A DNA stretch of 64,000 bases from JAFLCL01 sp039809495 (GTDB lineage Bacteria > Myxococcota_A > Polyangia > Polyangiales > Sandaracinaceae), in assembly GCA_039809495.1 (NCBI GenBank), contig JBDHVC010000004.1, positions 83,288-147,287 of the forward strand. The letters are read 5' to 3'. Made by a program: the position numbers and the translations under genes. This document shows, piece after piece, positions 25,195-35,470 of the stretch (positions within the stretch are counted from its first letter, which is position 1; every line of letters begins with the position of its first letter). A model generated the notes under the pieces. It did not search any database. It saw nothing but the letters and a program-made list of their open reading frames with translations, and was not told the origin of the DNA.

Positions 25195-26769
25195 TCAAGG
25201 ATCGACGGGCAAAGACGGCGCCTCGCCGCTCGCCCTCGCGACGGCCTCGGCGTGGATCATCGCCGCGAGCACGACGTCCTCGCGGTAGGGGCGCCCGACG
25301 AGCTGGGCGGCGATCGGGAGCCCCGCCGAGCCTCGCTGGATGCTCGTCGCGCGCTTGTCGAGGCGATCGCTGCGCTCGGGGCGCTCCGTCTCGTTCGGAC
25401 GAACGCGCGTGACGGTCACGACGCCGGCCGGGAGGTTGAGGACGTTGTAGCGCATCGTGTAGGCGGCGGCGGGCGTGAAGTCGGCGGTGCTCTCGAGCTG
25501 CGGCGCGGGCGTCGCGGTGGCGGGGCAGAGCACGAGATCGAGGGCCAGCTCGTTCCATCGATCGAGCTCGCCGCGCTGCATCGCCTGTCGTCGCTCGGTG
25601 AGCCGCCAGTACGCGCTGACGTCTCGCTCGCCCACGGCGGCGAGGGTCTTCGCGATCCTCCCCTCACCCGCGAGCGCGAGCGCCTTCGCGAGCGCGGCGC
25701 GCATCCGCTTGGGCGTGTGCGCCAGCCGACGGTTGAGCGCGACGGGCGCGATGACGCGATCGGCGCCGAGCCAGCCGTCGAGCGTCTTCAGCCCGTCCGC
25801 CGTGACCGCGCAGGCGAAGAGCGCGTAGTGCTCGTCCGCGTCGGGCGGCGCGAAGGGGACGAGGATCGCGCCGGCCTGCTCGAGCGCCTCGGCGACCTGG
25901 CGCACCGCGCGCTTCGAGGACGCGCACGGCGTGAAGAAGCCGTCGTCCTCGTAGACGCCGACGCGGAGCCCCTCGAGGCGCACGGCGGCGGGATCGCCGA
26001 TCGGGAGCGGCGCCACCTCCGGGTCGAGCCGCGCGTGGAGCGGCGAGTCGAGCGCTCGGAGCAAGAACGCCAGATCGGCGGCGTTCCGCGCGATCGGGCC
26101 GATCTGCGAGCGGATGATCTCCTGACCGGGGAAGAGGCCGATCGAGCCGCGGTTGGACCAGCGATGGAGGGTCGGCTTGATCGCGGCGAGCCCGCTGAAG
26201 CCCGCGGGGATCCGGAGCGATCCGCCGATGTCCGTGCCGATGCCGAGCACGCTCGCGCCGGACGCGATGGCGGCGGCCTCGCCTCCGCTCGAGCCGCCGG
26301 GCGTCCGGTCGAGCGCCCAGGGGTTTCGCGTCGTCCCGTAGACGTGGTTCGTCGACTCGATGGCGAGCAGCGTCTGCGGGACGTTGGTCTTGCCGAGGAC
26401 GATCGCGCCCGCCCGCCGCGCGAGCGCGACGGTCACGGCGTCCTTCGTGGCGATGGTGCCCCGCCGCCGCTCGACGCCGAGCGTCGTATCCGTCCCCGTG
26501 ACCTCGATGTTCTCCTTCACCGAGATCGGCAGCCCGTGGAGCGCCGGGAGCGTCGCGAGGCGCCCCTCGCGCTCGGCCTCCTTGCGCTCCTTGTCCGCGC
26601 GCGCCGCCTCCTCGAGCGCCCGCTCGCCGAGGTCGATCACGAAGGCGTGGACCTTCCCGTCGACGACGCGACGGCGCCCGAGCAGCGCCTCGACGAGATC
26701 GACCGAGGTGAGCGCCTTCTCATCCAGCGCTCGCCTCATCTCGAGCGCGCTCATCGCGTGGATCTTCAC
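25195..26769 (-). CDS. Amidase signature family enzyme
   Basis: A 524-residue amidohydrolase with the Ser-cisSer-Lys triad: Lys85 in LPISVKENIEV, the Ser pair in GGSSGGEAAAIASG (160-161) and nucleophile Ser184 in GTDIGGSLRIPAG. It hydrolyses amides, but the amidase-signature group is broad; with no gatB or gatC adjacent, a tRNA-dependent amidotransferase role is unlikely and a fatty-acid-amide or peptide amidase role fits better. The length and the C-terminal LPAGVVTVTRVRP and GLPIAAQLVGRPYRED are typical of eukaryote-like amidases. Start is GTG 26769, preceded by AAGGAG at four bases, the best Shine-Dalgarno in this area. Confidence 0.9.
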   Translation of the reverse strand: MKIHAMSALEMRRALDEKALTSVDLVEALLGRRRVVDGKVHAFVIDLGERALEEAARADKERKEAEREGRLATLPALHGLPISVKENIEVTGTDTTLGVERRRGTIATKDAVTVALARRAGAIVLGKTNVPQTLLAIESTNHVYGTTRNPWALDRTPGGSSGGEAAAIASGASVLGIGTDIGGSLRIPAGFSGLAAIKPTLHRWSNRGSIGLFPGQEIIRSQIGPIARNAADLAFLLRALDSPLHARLDPEVAPLPIGDPAAVRLEGLRVGVYEDDGFFTPCASSKRAVRQVAEALEQAGAILVPFAPPDADEHYALFACAVTADGLKTLDGWLGADRVIAPVALNRRLAHTPKRMRAALAKALALAGEGRIAKTLAAVGERDVSAYWRLTERRQAMQRGELDRWNELALDLVLCPATATPAPQLESTADFTPAAAYTMRYNVLNLPAGVVTVTRVRPNETERPERSDRLDKRATSIQRGSAGLPIAAQLVGRPYREDVVLAAMIHAEAVARASGEAPSLPVDP

Positions 26770-26818
26770 GGCTCTCCTTCGTGTGGGGTGAGGGTCGCGC
26801 CCGCGCGCCGACGCTCGC

Positions 26819-29800
26819 TCAGCTCTCGCCGAGGCTCGCCAGGAATTGCTCCGCCTCGAGCAGATCGCCATCCTCGATGCGCGCGCGACGCGCCCAGAGC
26901 ACGGCCTTCTGATGATCGCCTTGGCGCGCGACGATCTGGGCCTGGCGCAAGAACGCGAGCGCCTTGCTCATCGGCCCGGGGGTCTTCTGGAGCGTGACGA
27001 CCTTGAGCGCGGTCATCGCGGTGACGTCGTCGCCCATCGCGATGGCGAGCTCCGCGAGCTCGGCGGCGACGACGTTGTTGCCCTTGTCGGTGTCGAGCGC
27101 GACCTTGAGCCACTCGAGCTGCGTCTCGGCGTCGCCCGAGAGCCCCGCGATGCGCGCCATGCGGAGCTGCATCCCGGCGAGCGCGGGCGAGCGCCGACGC
27201 CCCTTCTGGTTGATCGCGTCGTTGAGCAGCTCCACGGCCTCGGCGAGCGCGTTCGAGCCCATGTACGCGTCGGCGAGCAGCACGATCGCGTCCCCGTCGT
27301 CGGGCTTGAGGCCGAGCGCCTCGCGGATCGGCTCGACCGCCCCGGCGTGATCCCCCACGCGGTAGGCGAGGAGATCCCCGATCCGCATGAGCGTCTCGAA
27401 GCGCGTGTCGCCCTCCTCCACGCGGGCGTCCGCGCGCAGGAGCTCCGAGAGCTCGGCCCAGCTCTCGGTGCGCTCGTAGATGACGCGGAGCGCGTCGCGG
27501 ATCGCCTTCACGTCCGGCTGATCGGCGAACACGCGCTCGAGCCCCGCCCTCGCGGCGCCGGGATCCTGCGCCTGCTCGGCGATCTCGGCGAGGCGGAGCG
27601 CCGCCTCGACCTGCGCCTCGCCGACCTCGATCTCGACCAGGCGCGACGCCGCCCAGAGCGCGTCGGCGGGGCGTGAGACGACGTCGAGATCGCGCAGCGT
27701 GCGGAGCGCGACGATGTCGTCCTGCTCGCGCTCGACCCACTGGGAGAGGACCTCTCGCGCCCGATCGGCCTTCGCGTCGCTCGTGAGGAGCGCGACCAGC
27801 CGCAGCGTGAGGCGCCGCTCCTCGTCGCGATCACCGCCCCGCTCGAGCGTGTCGCGGTGCGCCTCGAGCCCCTCGATGAGCGCGCCGAGGTACTCGCGCG
27901 GCGCGATCCGGAAGGCCTCCTCGAGGTCGGCGACGGCCACCTCGGTCCGGTCGGCGTGGAGCGCGAGCCGCGCCCGCAGCGCGAGCAGGCTCGCGCGCTC
28001 GGCGCCCTGGCGGCCCTCGAGGACGCGCGTCGCGAGCTCGACGCCATCCTCGGCGCGGCCGCTCGCCTCGAGGGCGCTCACGTACTCGCGGAAGAGCTCG
28101 AGATCGTCCGGGGCGGCCGCGACCACCTCGGCGAGCGCCTCCGCGGCCCGCTCGGGCCGACCGATCGCCACGAAGAGCGCGGCCGCCTCGCGGATGCGCG
28201 CCCTCCGCTCGGCCGGATCCGCGCGGTGCGCGGCGTCGAACGCGACGATCTCGGCGAGACCGTCGCGGTCCTCGCGCGCCTCGAGCCACGCCGTCAGCTG
28301 GGCGAGCAGCGCGCCGTTCGACGGGGCGCGTCGAAAGCCGAGCTCGAGCACCCGACCGACGGCCTCGTCGTCCTCGGCCGCGCGATGGACGTCGGCGAGC
28401 GAGAGCGCGAGCGGCCCCGCGACCTCGGGCGAAGACACCCCGAGCAGCCGCTCGCCGAGCGCCGCTCGATCGAGCTGGTCGTCGTCGGGGCCGTAGAGGC
28501 GATAGAGCGCCGCGAGCAGGCGCTCGTCGTCGGGCGCCCAGTCGAGCGCGGCGCGGTAGGTGTCCATCGCGTCCTCGCGGCGCGACGGCTCGAGCAGCGC
28601 GCCGCGCCGCAAGCTCAAGGTCGAGACGGCCTCGACGTCGCTCCGGTCGCGGGCGCGATCGAGCTGCCGCTCGAGCAGCTCCGCCAGCTTCTCGCGCTCG
28701 CCGTTGCGCTCGTAGATATCGAGGAGCCGCGTCGAGGCCCCGAGGTGATCCGGATCGTCGTCGAGCGCCTCGTCGAGCACCTGGATCGCGTCGGCCTCGG
28801 CGCCATAGACGCCGAGGAGCTGATCGGCGAGCGCCACGCGCAGGTCGTTTCGGTCGACCGGATCGGTCAGTCCGTCGAGCGCCACGCGGACGGCCGTCTC
28901 GTAGCCGTCGCGATCGTGCAGGCTCGCGTACGCCTCCGCGATCGGCGCCCAGAGCGCGCGCTCGGACGGCTCGCGCTCGAGGAGGGTCGCGTAGGTGCTC
29001 GCGGCGAGCGCGAGGTTGCCGCCCCGGCTCGCGAGCGCCGCGACCTGCCGCCAGAGCTCGAGCGCCTGGGAGGCCTCGCCCGCGTCCTCGGCGGCGCGCG
29101 CGGCGCGCTCGGTCCACGCGATCGCGCCCTCGACGTCTCCGGCCTGCGCGCGACGCTCCGCGAGCGTCGTCGGGATCCAGAGCGCCCCCGCGAGCCCCCC
29201 GAGCGCGCCCTCCGCCACCTCCGCACCCGCGAGCAGCATCGGCTCGATCGCGTCCTCAGCGCCGAGCGCGGTCGCGAGCGTGACGCCCTCCTGGATCTCG
29301 TCGAGCCCGACCCCGCCGCCGACGCCGCGCGCGCGCTCGATCCGGTGGCGCAGGTAGGCGAGGAGCAACGCCGACTCGCCCGAGTCTCGGGCGACGCGCT
29401 CCCAGAAGAGGAGCAGGCCCTCGTGCTCCGGCATCGAGCGCGCGGCCTGAGCGGCGATGGACGCCGCGCGCGCGTGGTCCTGATCGCGACGGACGGCGTC
29501 GCGGAGCGTGTCGAGGCCAGACTCGAGCGTCTCCTCGGATCGAAGCTCGACCTCCGCGATTCGATAGAAGGCGTCGGTGCGCTGCGACTCGTCGAGATCG
29601 CCGTCGCCGTCGAGGCCGCCCGTGTCGGCGCCCGTCGCGACGAGGCGCCGCAGCACGCGGATCTCCTCGACGCGGTCGCCGCGCTTACGCGCGAGCCGGC
29701 CGATCGCTCGCCACGCGTCGACGCTGCGCGCGCCGAGCGCCTCCACGCGCTGGTAGAGCTCGAGCGAGAGCGCGAGCGAGGGCGCGTCGGGGCCGTCGGT

Positions 29801-32800
29801 CGGGACGTCGTCCTCGAGGGCGATCGCCGCGCGCAGGAGCAGATCGGACGCGAGGAGCGCGTCCTCCTTGCGGCGGTGCTTGCCCGCGATCGCCTCGAGC
29901 GCCGTCGCGAAGCGCTCGGTCGCGCCCGCGCGCTTGGCGAGCTCGCGGGTCGCGTCGAGCTCGCGCGGGGAGTCGGGGTGGAGCGCGATCGCCTCGAGGC
30001 GCGCCTCGAGCGCCGCCGCGCGATCGTGCTTGCCCCTGTCGAGCAGCGTCGCGCGATCGAAGAGGGCGCGCGCGCGCGGCGAAGGCTCGATCTCCTGCTC
30101 GAGTCGCGACGCGATGATCTCCTCGGCGAGCGCGACGTCGTCGCACGCGAGCAGGACGCGCGTGAAGCGCGCGGCCTCGAGCAGGTGGGAGCGCGCGGCC
30201 TCCCGAGCGCTCTCGAGCAGCTCGTCGGCCTGCGCCCCGTGGCCACGCTCGCGCGCGAGCCGCGAGAGCTCGTAGAGGACCTCGCTCGCGCCGACCTCGA
30301 GCCCCTCGGCGTCGACGGGCTGGCGACGCACGACCAAGAGGAGCGCCCGGTAGGCGCGCTCGGAGCGATCGAGATCCCCCGCCTCACGCGCGAGGTCGCC
30401 CTGCATGCGCAGGATGCCCGCGTGTCCCATGTCCATGCTCGACGCCTTGTCGAGCTGGGCCAGCGCCTCCGTGAGGTCGCCCGCCGAGCGAGCGACGCGC
30501 GCGAGCGCGTAGTGGACCTGGGCGCGCTCGGGCGAGCGCCGTCGGCCGAATTCCTTGACCAGCTCCTCGAGGACGCTCTTCGCGTCCTCGAGCCGTCCGG
30601 CGCTGCGGTAGGCCTCGGCGAGGATCGAGCGGGTCTCTTGATCGAGCGAGCCGAGCGACGCGGCGTGCTCGAGCATCGGGATCGCGAGCTCGAGGTGGCC
30701 GACCTCGTCACGGTAGAGGAGCGCGGCCTCCTTCGCGTACGCGAGCGCGCGCTCCGCCGACGCCGCGTCCGTCGTCGCGCGGGTCACGCCGTCCGAGAGC
30801 AAGCGCGCGAGCGCGTCGAAGGAGCGCTGAGCCCGATAGAGGGCCGCGAGCCGCTCGCGCACCTCGACGGCGTCGGGGAATTCGGAGAGGGCGCGCTCGA
30901 GCGCGGTCGTCGCGCGGTCGTTGCGCCCCGCCGCGAGCCGAGCCTCGGCGAGCTCGAGCGAGAGCCCGACGCGAGCCTCTCCGCTCGTCGCCTCGAGCAG
31001 CCGCTCGAGCCACTCGGCGGCCTGCCCCGCGTCTCCGCGCGCGAGGTAGAGGCGCGCGAGCGCGGCGAAGGCCGACGGCGACGGCGTGATCGCGACGACG
31101 CGCCGGTGATCCGCGATCGCGCGGTCGCGATCGTCGAGGCGCTCCTCCGCGACCTGCGCGGCCAGCTCGAAGAGCGCGACCGCGCGCGCGGGCTCGCTCT
31201 CCTCGAGGCGCTTGGCCTGCGCCGAGAGCAGATCGTGCAGCTCGAGGCTCCGGCCCTTCGACTGGAGCACCTGCGAGAGCTCGCGGATCGAGGCCTCGTG
31301 GCCGGGCAGCTCCGAGAGGTTCGCGCGGAGCACGTCGAGGCGACCGCCCTTGTCCTCGAGGACACCGAGCAGCCGCGCGACCTCGAGCCGCACGGCGATC
31401 TTGCGCTCCGGCTCGAGCGGGAGCTCGAGCTCGCGCTGGCGCAGCGCGAGCAGCTCGGGAACCCGCGCGCGGGCCTCGTAGACCGCGGCGACCCGATCGA
31501 CGGCGTCGGAGTCCTCGAGGCTCTCCTCGATGACCTGCTGATAGAGGCGCAGCGCGCGGGTCTCGTCACCGAGCTGCTCGCGCGCGATGTCGGCCGCGCG
31601 GCGGAGCATCGCGCGCGCGTCGGCGGCGGGGATCGGGAGCCTCGCGCCCTCGATCAGCCAGTCGATGGCGCGATCGTGGCGGCCGGAGTCGACCTCGAGC
31701 TGGACGAGCCGGGCGTGGGCGTCGAGCGCCGTGTGCTCCGCGGGGTGCTCGCCGCGCGCGCGCTCGCCGCGGCGCCAGAGGCGCGAGGCCTCGCGGAAGA
31801 GGCGCTCGAGCACCTCGCGCGCGAGCACGAGATCGCCGACGGGATCGATGGCGACGCGCGCCGCGTCGTGGAGCGCGTCGAGATCCCCGACGAGCCGATC
31901 CGAGAGCGCGAGGAGCGTGTCGACGAGCGGTCGCCCCGGCGCGCGCCACTCGAGCCGCGCGAGCTCGCGCAGCGTGTCCGTGTGCCCGCCATCGTGTTCG
32001 AGCGCGCGCGAGAGCGCGGCCATCGCCTTCGCCTCGTCGCCGCGCCGATCGCGGTGGTAGGCGGCGATGCGGTTCTCGAGGTCCCGCGCGAGCTCCGCGA
32101 GCCCGATGCTGCGCAGCTGCGGCGCCCCGGAGCCCGCGAGGGCCTCGGCCACGCTGCTCGCGACGCGCTCCTCGAGCGCGCTCGTCAGCGCGTCCCAGCC
32201 GATCGCCTCGCCGCTCGCCTCGAGCGCGTGGGTCGCGCCCTCGTCGACCGCGCGCATCGCGAACGCGTGCGCGACCCACGCCTCGGCCGCCGCGCGGGCG
32301 TCGCCGCCCTCGACCCGACCGGCGAGCGTCAGGACCTGGAGCACGGTGTCGCGATCGCGCGGGACGTGTCGCACCGCCTCGAGCGCGTCCGCGAGCGCGC
32401 CCGCGGCGTCCCCGCTCTCGGCGCGCACGCGCGCCGCCGCGCGATGGAGCTCGGCCGAGCGCCCTCGCTCCTCGACCGCCGAGGCCGCGCGCGAGAGCGC
32501 CACGCCGGCCTCGGCCATGCGCCCCGTGGCCGCGCCGAGCCGGAGCAGCTCGCGCTCGAGCCGCTCCTCCGCGGGGGCGTGCTCGAGGGCGCTCGCGATC
32601 GCGTCGAAGGCGCCGGCCGCGTCGTCGAGCTCCCGCTCGCGCAGCTCGGCAGCCTCCGTCAGCAGCTTGACCTTCGCGCGCGCCGTCTCGCTCGCGGCGA
32701 GCCGCATGGGCAGGAGCCGGAGCAGCTCCGCGTAGTCGCGCAGCCCGAGCGCCGCGTCGGCGAGCCCCTCGGCGGCGAGCCCGCGGAGCGCGGGATCGTC

Positions 32801-34666
32801 CATCGACGCCTCGAGCCCCGCCCGCGCCTTCGCGTTCGAGGGATCCAGGCGGAGCGCGCGCAGCAGCTCGCGCATCGCGTCGCCCGGGGAGCCCCCGTTC
32901 TCGCGCTTGGCCTCGGCGAGCCGGACGAGGACGTCGACGGCGCGCGCGGCGTCGCTCGCGACCGCCCGCGCGAGCAGCGCCTCCAGCTCCTCGGCCCGCT
33001 CCGTCACGCCATAGAGCCGCGAGAGCGCGTCGACGATCTCCGGCTCCTCGCCGAGCTCGGCCGCGGCCGCGCGGTAGGCCTCGATCGCGGCGCTCGGGTC
33101 GTTCAGCTTCGCGTCGAGCACGTCGGCGAGGTCGAGCAGGAGAGATCGGCGCACCGCCGGGCTCTCGGTCCGCTCGAGCCGCGCGCGGAGCGCCTCGATG
33201 AGCTCCGCCCAGCGCGCCGTCTCGCGCAGGATGGCGATCCGCGCGTCGATCGCGTCGACGTCTCGCGGGTCGGAGGCGAGCCGCTCGGCCCACGCCGCGA
33301 GGGCTCGATCGTGCGCGCCGAGCTCGGTCGCGAGCCGCGCGACCGTCCCGAGCACCCGCCTGCGCTCGTTCGGATCGCGCTCGATCGCGCTCTGCGCCTC
33401 GAGCGCGGCGAGCCGATCCTCGCGGCGCTCGGGCCGATCGAGCAGCGCGCTCAGCTTGCGAGCGACGTCGAGGCGCACGGAGGGGCCCGCCTCCGCCATC
33501 TCGAAGACGCGGCGATACGCCGCCTCCGCCTCGGGATCGCCCGCGCTCGCGCGGACGTCGGCCGCCTCGAGCCAGAGCGCCACTCGGCGCCCGACCGACG
33601 CGGTCTCGGCCGCGTGCTCGAGGGCGCGCGCGTGCGCGACGTGGTCGCCGGTCGACCTCGCCAGCTCGCCGAGCCGGTCCGCGGCCGCCGAGTCGCTCGG
33701 ATCGATCGCGATGAGCGCCGCGACGTGCGCGAACGCGCTCGCGGCGTCGCCCCGAGCGGCCATCCGCTCCGCGAGCTCGCGGTGGAGCGCGACCGCCCCC
33801 TCGCGCGTCTCGTGGGCGAGGGCCAGGCCGAGCACGCGCTCGACGTCGAGGGATCGTCCGGCCTCCTCGTGCGCCGCGCGCAGGAGCGCCAGCGCCTCTC
33901 GGCGCACGTCGAGCGAGGCCTCCGGGTGCTCGAGCACGCGCTCCGCGAGCGCGAGCGCGCGGCCGTCTCGCGCCTCGCCGAGCCAGCGCACCTCGACGAG
34001 CGCGGCGGCGGGATCTCCGAGGCGCTCGAGGTAGACCTCGGCGATGCGGGCGCGGGTGTCGGCGGCGACGCCCTCGTCGTCGAGCTTGCGACGCCAGAGC
34101 GCGACGAGCTCGGCGTACTCGCCCTCGCGCTCGAGCAGGCGCTCGAGCGAGGTGAAGAGCTGCGCGTCGTTCGGCCTCAGGTCGAGGAGCTGCGAGAGGT
34201 AGCCGATCGCGCGGCGCGGAGCGCTCGCGAAGTCCTTGGCGAGCTGCGCGGCCTCCTCGAGGAGCGAGGTCTTGCGGAACGTGTCCTCGCCCGCGGCGGC
34301 GATCGCGCGGTCGAAGTGCGCGAGGAGCGCGGCCCACTCCGCCTTCACCGTGAGGAGCACGGTGATGCGCTGGAGCGCCCACGCGAGCCCCGGCTCGAGC
34401 GCGAGGATCCGCTCGAGCACCTCGACGAGGTTCGGCGAGGCCTCGCCGAACCACTCCTCGTGGAAGCCGAGCGCCCGCTGGCCGATCCGCTCGACGAGGG
34501 CAGGGTCGAGTCCGGGCGCGAGCACCTTCCGGTAGGCCGCCCCCACCTCGTCGGGGCGCTGGAGATCGGCGGCCCGATCCTCGAGCTCGTCCCACTTCGC
34601 CTCGTCCGAGGGCGAGGCCTCGAGGAGGGTGATCAGCTCGGCGACACGCGGGTCCAGCTCGCTCAT
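26819..34666 (-). CDS. Giant tetratricopeptide-repeat protein (2,615 residues)
   Basis: A soluble, acidic, almost wholly helical protein made of degenerate TPR-like helical pairs from start to end, e.g. AAYRKVLAPGLDP near the N-terminus and RLYLARGDAGQAAEWLERLL and ALWRQVAALASRGGNLALA further on. No signal peptide, membrane segment or catalytic motif is seen, so it should be a cytoplasmic scaffold. Start is ATG 34666 (MSELDPRVAELITLLEAS); the frame stays open upstream to 36946 but that part lies antisense to thymidine kinase and fabF. It is 49 bases upstream of the amidase gene. Giant TPR proteins are known in myxobacteria, but I cannot assign a partner or pathway. Confidence 0.85.
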   Translation of the reverse strand: MSELDPRVAELITLLEASPSDEAKWDELEDRAADLQRPDEVGAAYRKVLAPGLDPALVERIGQRALGFHEEWFGEASPNLVEVLERILALEPGLAWALQRITVLLTVKAEWAALLAHFDRAIAAAGEDTFRKTSLLEEAAQLAKDFASAPRRAIGYLSQLLDLRPNDAQLFTSLERLLEREGEYAELVALWRRKLDDEGVAADTRARIAEVYLERLGDPAAALVEVRWLGEARDGRALALAERVLEHPEASLDVRREALALLRAAHEEAGRSLDVERVLGLALAHETREGAVALHRELAERMAARGDAASAFAHVAALIAIDPSDSAAADRLGELARSTGDHVAHARALEHAAETASVGRRVALWLEAADVRASAGDPEAEAAYRRVFEMAEAGPSVRLDVARKLSALLDRPERREDRLAALEAQSAIERDPNERRRVLGTVARLATELGAHDRALAAWAERLASDPRDVDAIDARIAILRETARWAELIEALRARLERTESPAVRRSLLLDLADVLDAKLNDPSAAIEAYRAAAAELGEEPEIVDALSRLYGVTERAEELEALLARAVASDAARAVDVLVRLAEAKRENGGSPGDAMRELLRALRLDPSNAKARAGLEASMDDPALRGLAAEGLADAALGLRDYAELLRLLPMRLAASETARAKVKLLTEAAELRERELDDAAGAFDAIASALEHAPAEERLERELLRLGAATGRMAEAGVALSRAASAVEERGRSAELHRAAARVRAESGDAAGALADALEAVRHVPRDRDTVLQVLTLAGRVEGGDARAAAEAWVAHAFAMRAVDEGATHALEASGEAIGWDALTSALEERVASSVAEALAGSGAPQLRSIGLAELARDLENRIAAYHRDRRGDEAKAMAALSRALEHDGGHTDTLRELARLEWRAPGRPLVDTLLALSDRLVGDLDALHDAARVAIDPVGDLVLAREVLERLFREASRLWRRGERARGEHPAEHTALDAHARLVQLEVDSGRHDRAIDWLIEGARLPIPAADARAMLRRAADIAREQLGDETRALRLYQQVIEESLEDSDAVDRVAAVYEARARVPELLALRQRELELPLEPERKIAVRLEVARLLGVLEDKGGRLDVLRANLSELPGHEASIRELSQVLQSKGRSLELHDLLSAQAKRLEESEPARAVALFELAAQVAEERLDDRDRAIADHRRVVAITPSPSAFAALARLYLARGDAGQAAEWLERLLEATSGEARVGLSLELAEARLAAGRNDRATTALERALSEFPDAVEVRERLAALYRAQRSFDALARLLSDGVTRATTDAASAERALAYAKEAALLYRDEVGHLELAIPMLEHAASLGSLDQETRSILAEAYRSAGRLEDAKSVLEELVKEFGRRRSPERAQVHYALARVARSAGDLTEALAQLDKASSMDMGHAGILRMQGDLAREAGDLDRSERAYRALLLVVRRQPVDAEGLEVGASEVLYELSRLARERGHGAQADELLESAREAARSHLLEAARFTRVLLACDDVALAEEIIASRLEQEIEPSPRARALFDRATLLDRGKHDRAAALEARLEAIALHPDSPRELDATRELAKRAGATERFATALEAIAGKHRRKEDALLASDLLLRAAIALEDDVPTDGPDAPSLALSLELYQRVEALGARSVDAWRAIGRLARKRGDRVEEIRVLRRLVATGADTGGLDGDGDLDESQRTDAFYRIAEVELRSEETLESGLDTLRDAVRRDQDHARAASIAAQAARSMPEHEGLLLFWERVARDSGESALLLAYLRHRIERARGVGGGVGLDEIQEGVTLATALGAEDAIEPMLLAGAEVAEGALGGLAGALWIPTTLAERRAQAGDVEGAIAWTERAARAAEDAGEASQALELWRQVAALASRGGNLALAASTYATLLEREPSERALWAPIAEAYASLHDRDGYETAVRVALDGLTDPVDRNDLRVALADQLLGVYGAEADAIQVLDEALDDDPDHLGASTRLLDIYERNGEREKLAELLERQLDRARDRSDVEAVSTLSLRRGALLEPSRREDAMDTYRAALDWAPDDERLLAALYRLYGPDDDQLDRAALGERLLGVSSPEVAGPLALSLADVHRAAEDDEAVGRVLELGFRRAPSNGALLAQLTAWLEAREDRDGLAEIVAFDAAHRADPAERRARIREAAALFVAIGRPERAAEALAEVVAAAPDDLELFREYVSALEASGRAEDGVELATRVLEGRQGAERASLLALRARLALHADRTEVAVADLEEAFRIAPREYLGALIEGLEAHRDTLERGGDRDEERRLTLRLVALLTSDAKADRAREVLSQWVEREQDDIVALRTLRDLDVVSRPADALWAASRLVEIEVGEAQVEAALRLAEIAEQAQDPGAARAGLERVFADQPDVKAIRDALRVIYERTESWAELSELLRADARVEEGDTRFETLMRIGDLLAYRVGDHAGAVEPIREALGLKPDDGDAIVLLADAYMGSNALAEAVELLNDAINQKGRRRSPALAGMQLRMARIAGLSGDAETQLEWLKVALDTDKGNNVVAAELAELAIAMGDDVTAMTALKVVTLQKTPGPMSKALAFLRQAQIVARQGDHQKAVLWARRARIEDGDLLEAEQFLASLGES

Positions 34667-34897
34667 CGGGGTCCCTTTCGTCAACGCAACGCGCGCGGAG
34701 CGGCGCTTCGAGGAGCGCCACCGGGGCGACCATAACAGGGGCGAGCGGCGGATCTCCATCGTTGTTTCCCGCGCGCGACCGAGCTCGCCCGCGGGCCCGT
34801 CGGACGCGGGCTGCGCGCGCGAAGCGGCGCGCCCCGCCTGCGCGCGACGGCCCCGCCGAGCCCACGCCACGTCCGGGATCGGGTACGGTCCCGGGCG

Positions 34898-35467
34898 ATG
34901 GCCAAGCTCTATTTTCGCCACGGCACGATGGGCAGCGCGAAGACGCTCAACCTCCTCGCCGTGGCGCACAACTACCGCTCGCAGAGCAAGCGGATCGTCC
35001 TCGTGAAGCCTCGCGTCGACACGCGCTACGGCGTGGGCATGGTGGAGTCGCGCGCGGGCCTGCGCGCCGAGGCGGATCTCGTGCTCGACGCCGACGGCAC
35101 GCTCGATCCGAGGAGCTTCGACGGCGTCGACTGCGTGCTCGTCGACGAGGCCCAGTTCCTCCCGGCGAGGCTCGTCGATCAGCTCTGGGCCCTCACGCTC
35201 GATCCCGGGATCCCCGTCATCTGCTATGGCCTGCGGACCGACTTCCAGACCCACCTCTTCGAGGGCAGCCGCCGGCTGCTCGAGCTCGCCGAGTCGATCG
35301 AGGAGATCAAGGTCACCTGCCACTACTGCAACAAGAAGGCGGTGTTCAACCTCCGCCTCGCGGGCGGCGCGCCCGTGCGCGAGGGCGCCCAGATCCAGCT
35401 CGGCGGCGACGAGTCCTACGTCCCCGTCTGCCACGGCTGCTACGTGCGCTCGGTCGGCGAGCCCTGA
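34898..35467 (+). CDS. tdk: Thymidine kinase, type II
   Basis: ATP-dependent salvage of thymidine to dTMP; cytoplasmic, 189 residues, usual for the tetrameric TK1-like family. P-loop GTMGSAKT (9-16), Walker B/lasso DEAQFL (83-88) and the four zinc cysteines C141, C144, C178 and C181 (CHYC and CHGC) are intact. Transcribed divergently from the giant TPR gene with about 230 bases between them, in which I see only GC-rich, non-coding sequence. The stop is followed after 11 bases by a strong hairpin. Confidence 0.95.
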   Translation: MAKLYFRHGTMGSAKTLNLLAVAHNYRSQSKRIVLVKPRVDTRYGVGMVESRAGLRAEADLVLDADGTLDPRSFDGVDCVLVDEAQFLPARLVDQLWALTLDPGIPVICYGLRTDFQTHLFEGSRRLLELAESIEEIKVTCHYCNKKAVFNLRLAGGAPVREGAQIQLGGDESYVPVCHGCYVRSVGEP

Positions 35468-35470
35468 CCT

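Noticed and set aside
25195..26769. GatA subunit of Glu-tRNA amidotransferase
   Set aside because: The amidase signature is shared, but gatB and gatC are not adjacent and the neighbours are unrelated, so no tRNA-linked function is claimed.
27857..34735. Plus-strand open frame of 2,292 codons
   Set aside because: It is the exact antisense of the giant TPR gene, a consequence of GC-rich third positions. The Leu/Arg/Glu/Ala-rich translation shows no domain and the minus-strand gene has clear TPR pattern.
34667..34897. Small gene in the gap between giant TPR gene and tdk
   Set aside because: The only frames are arginine-rich random-looking translations; the gap is better explained as a divergent promoter region.
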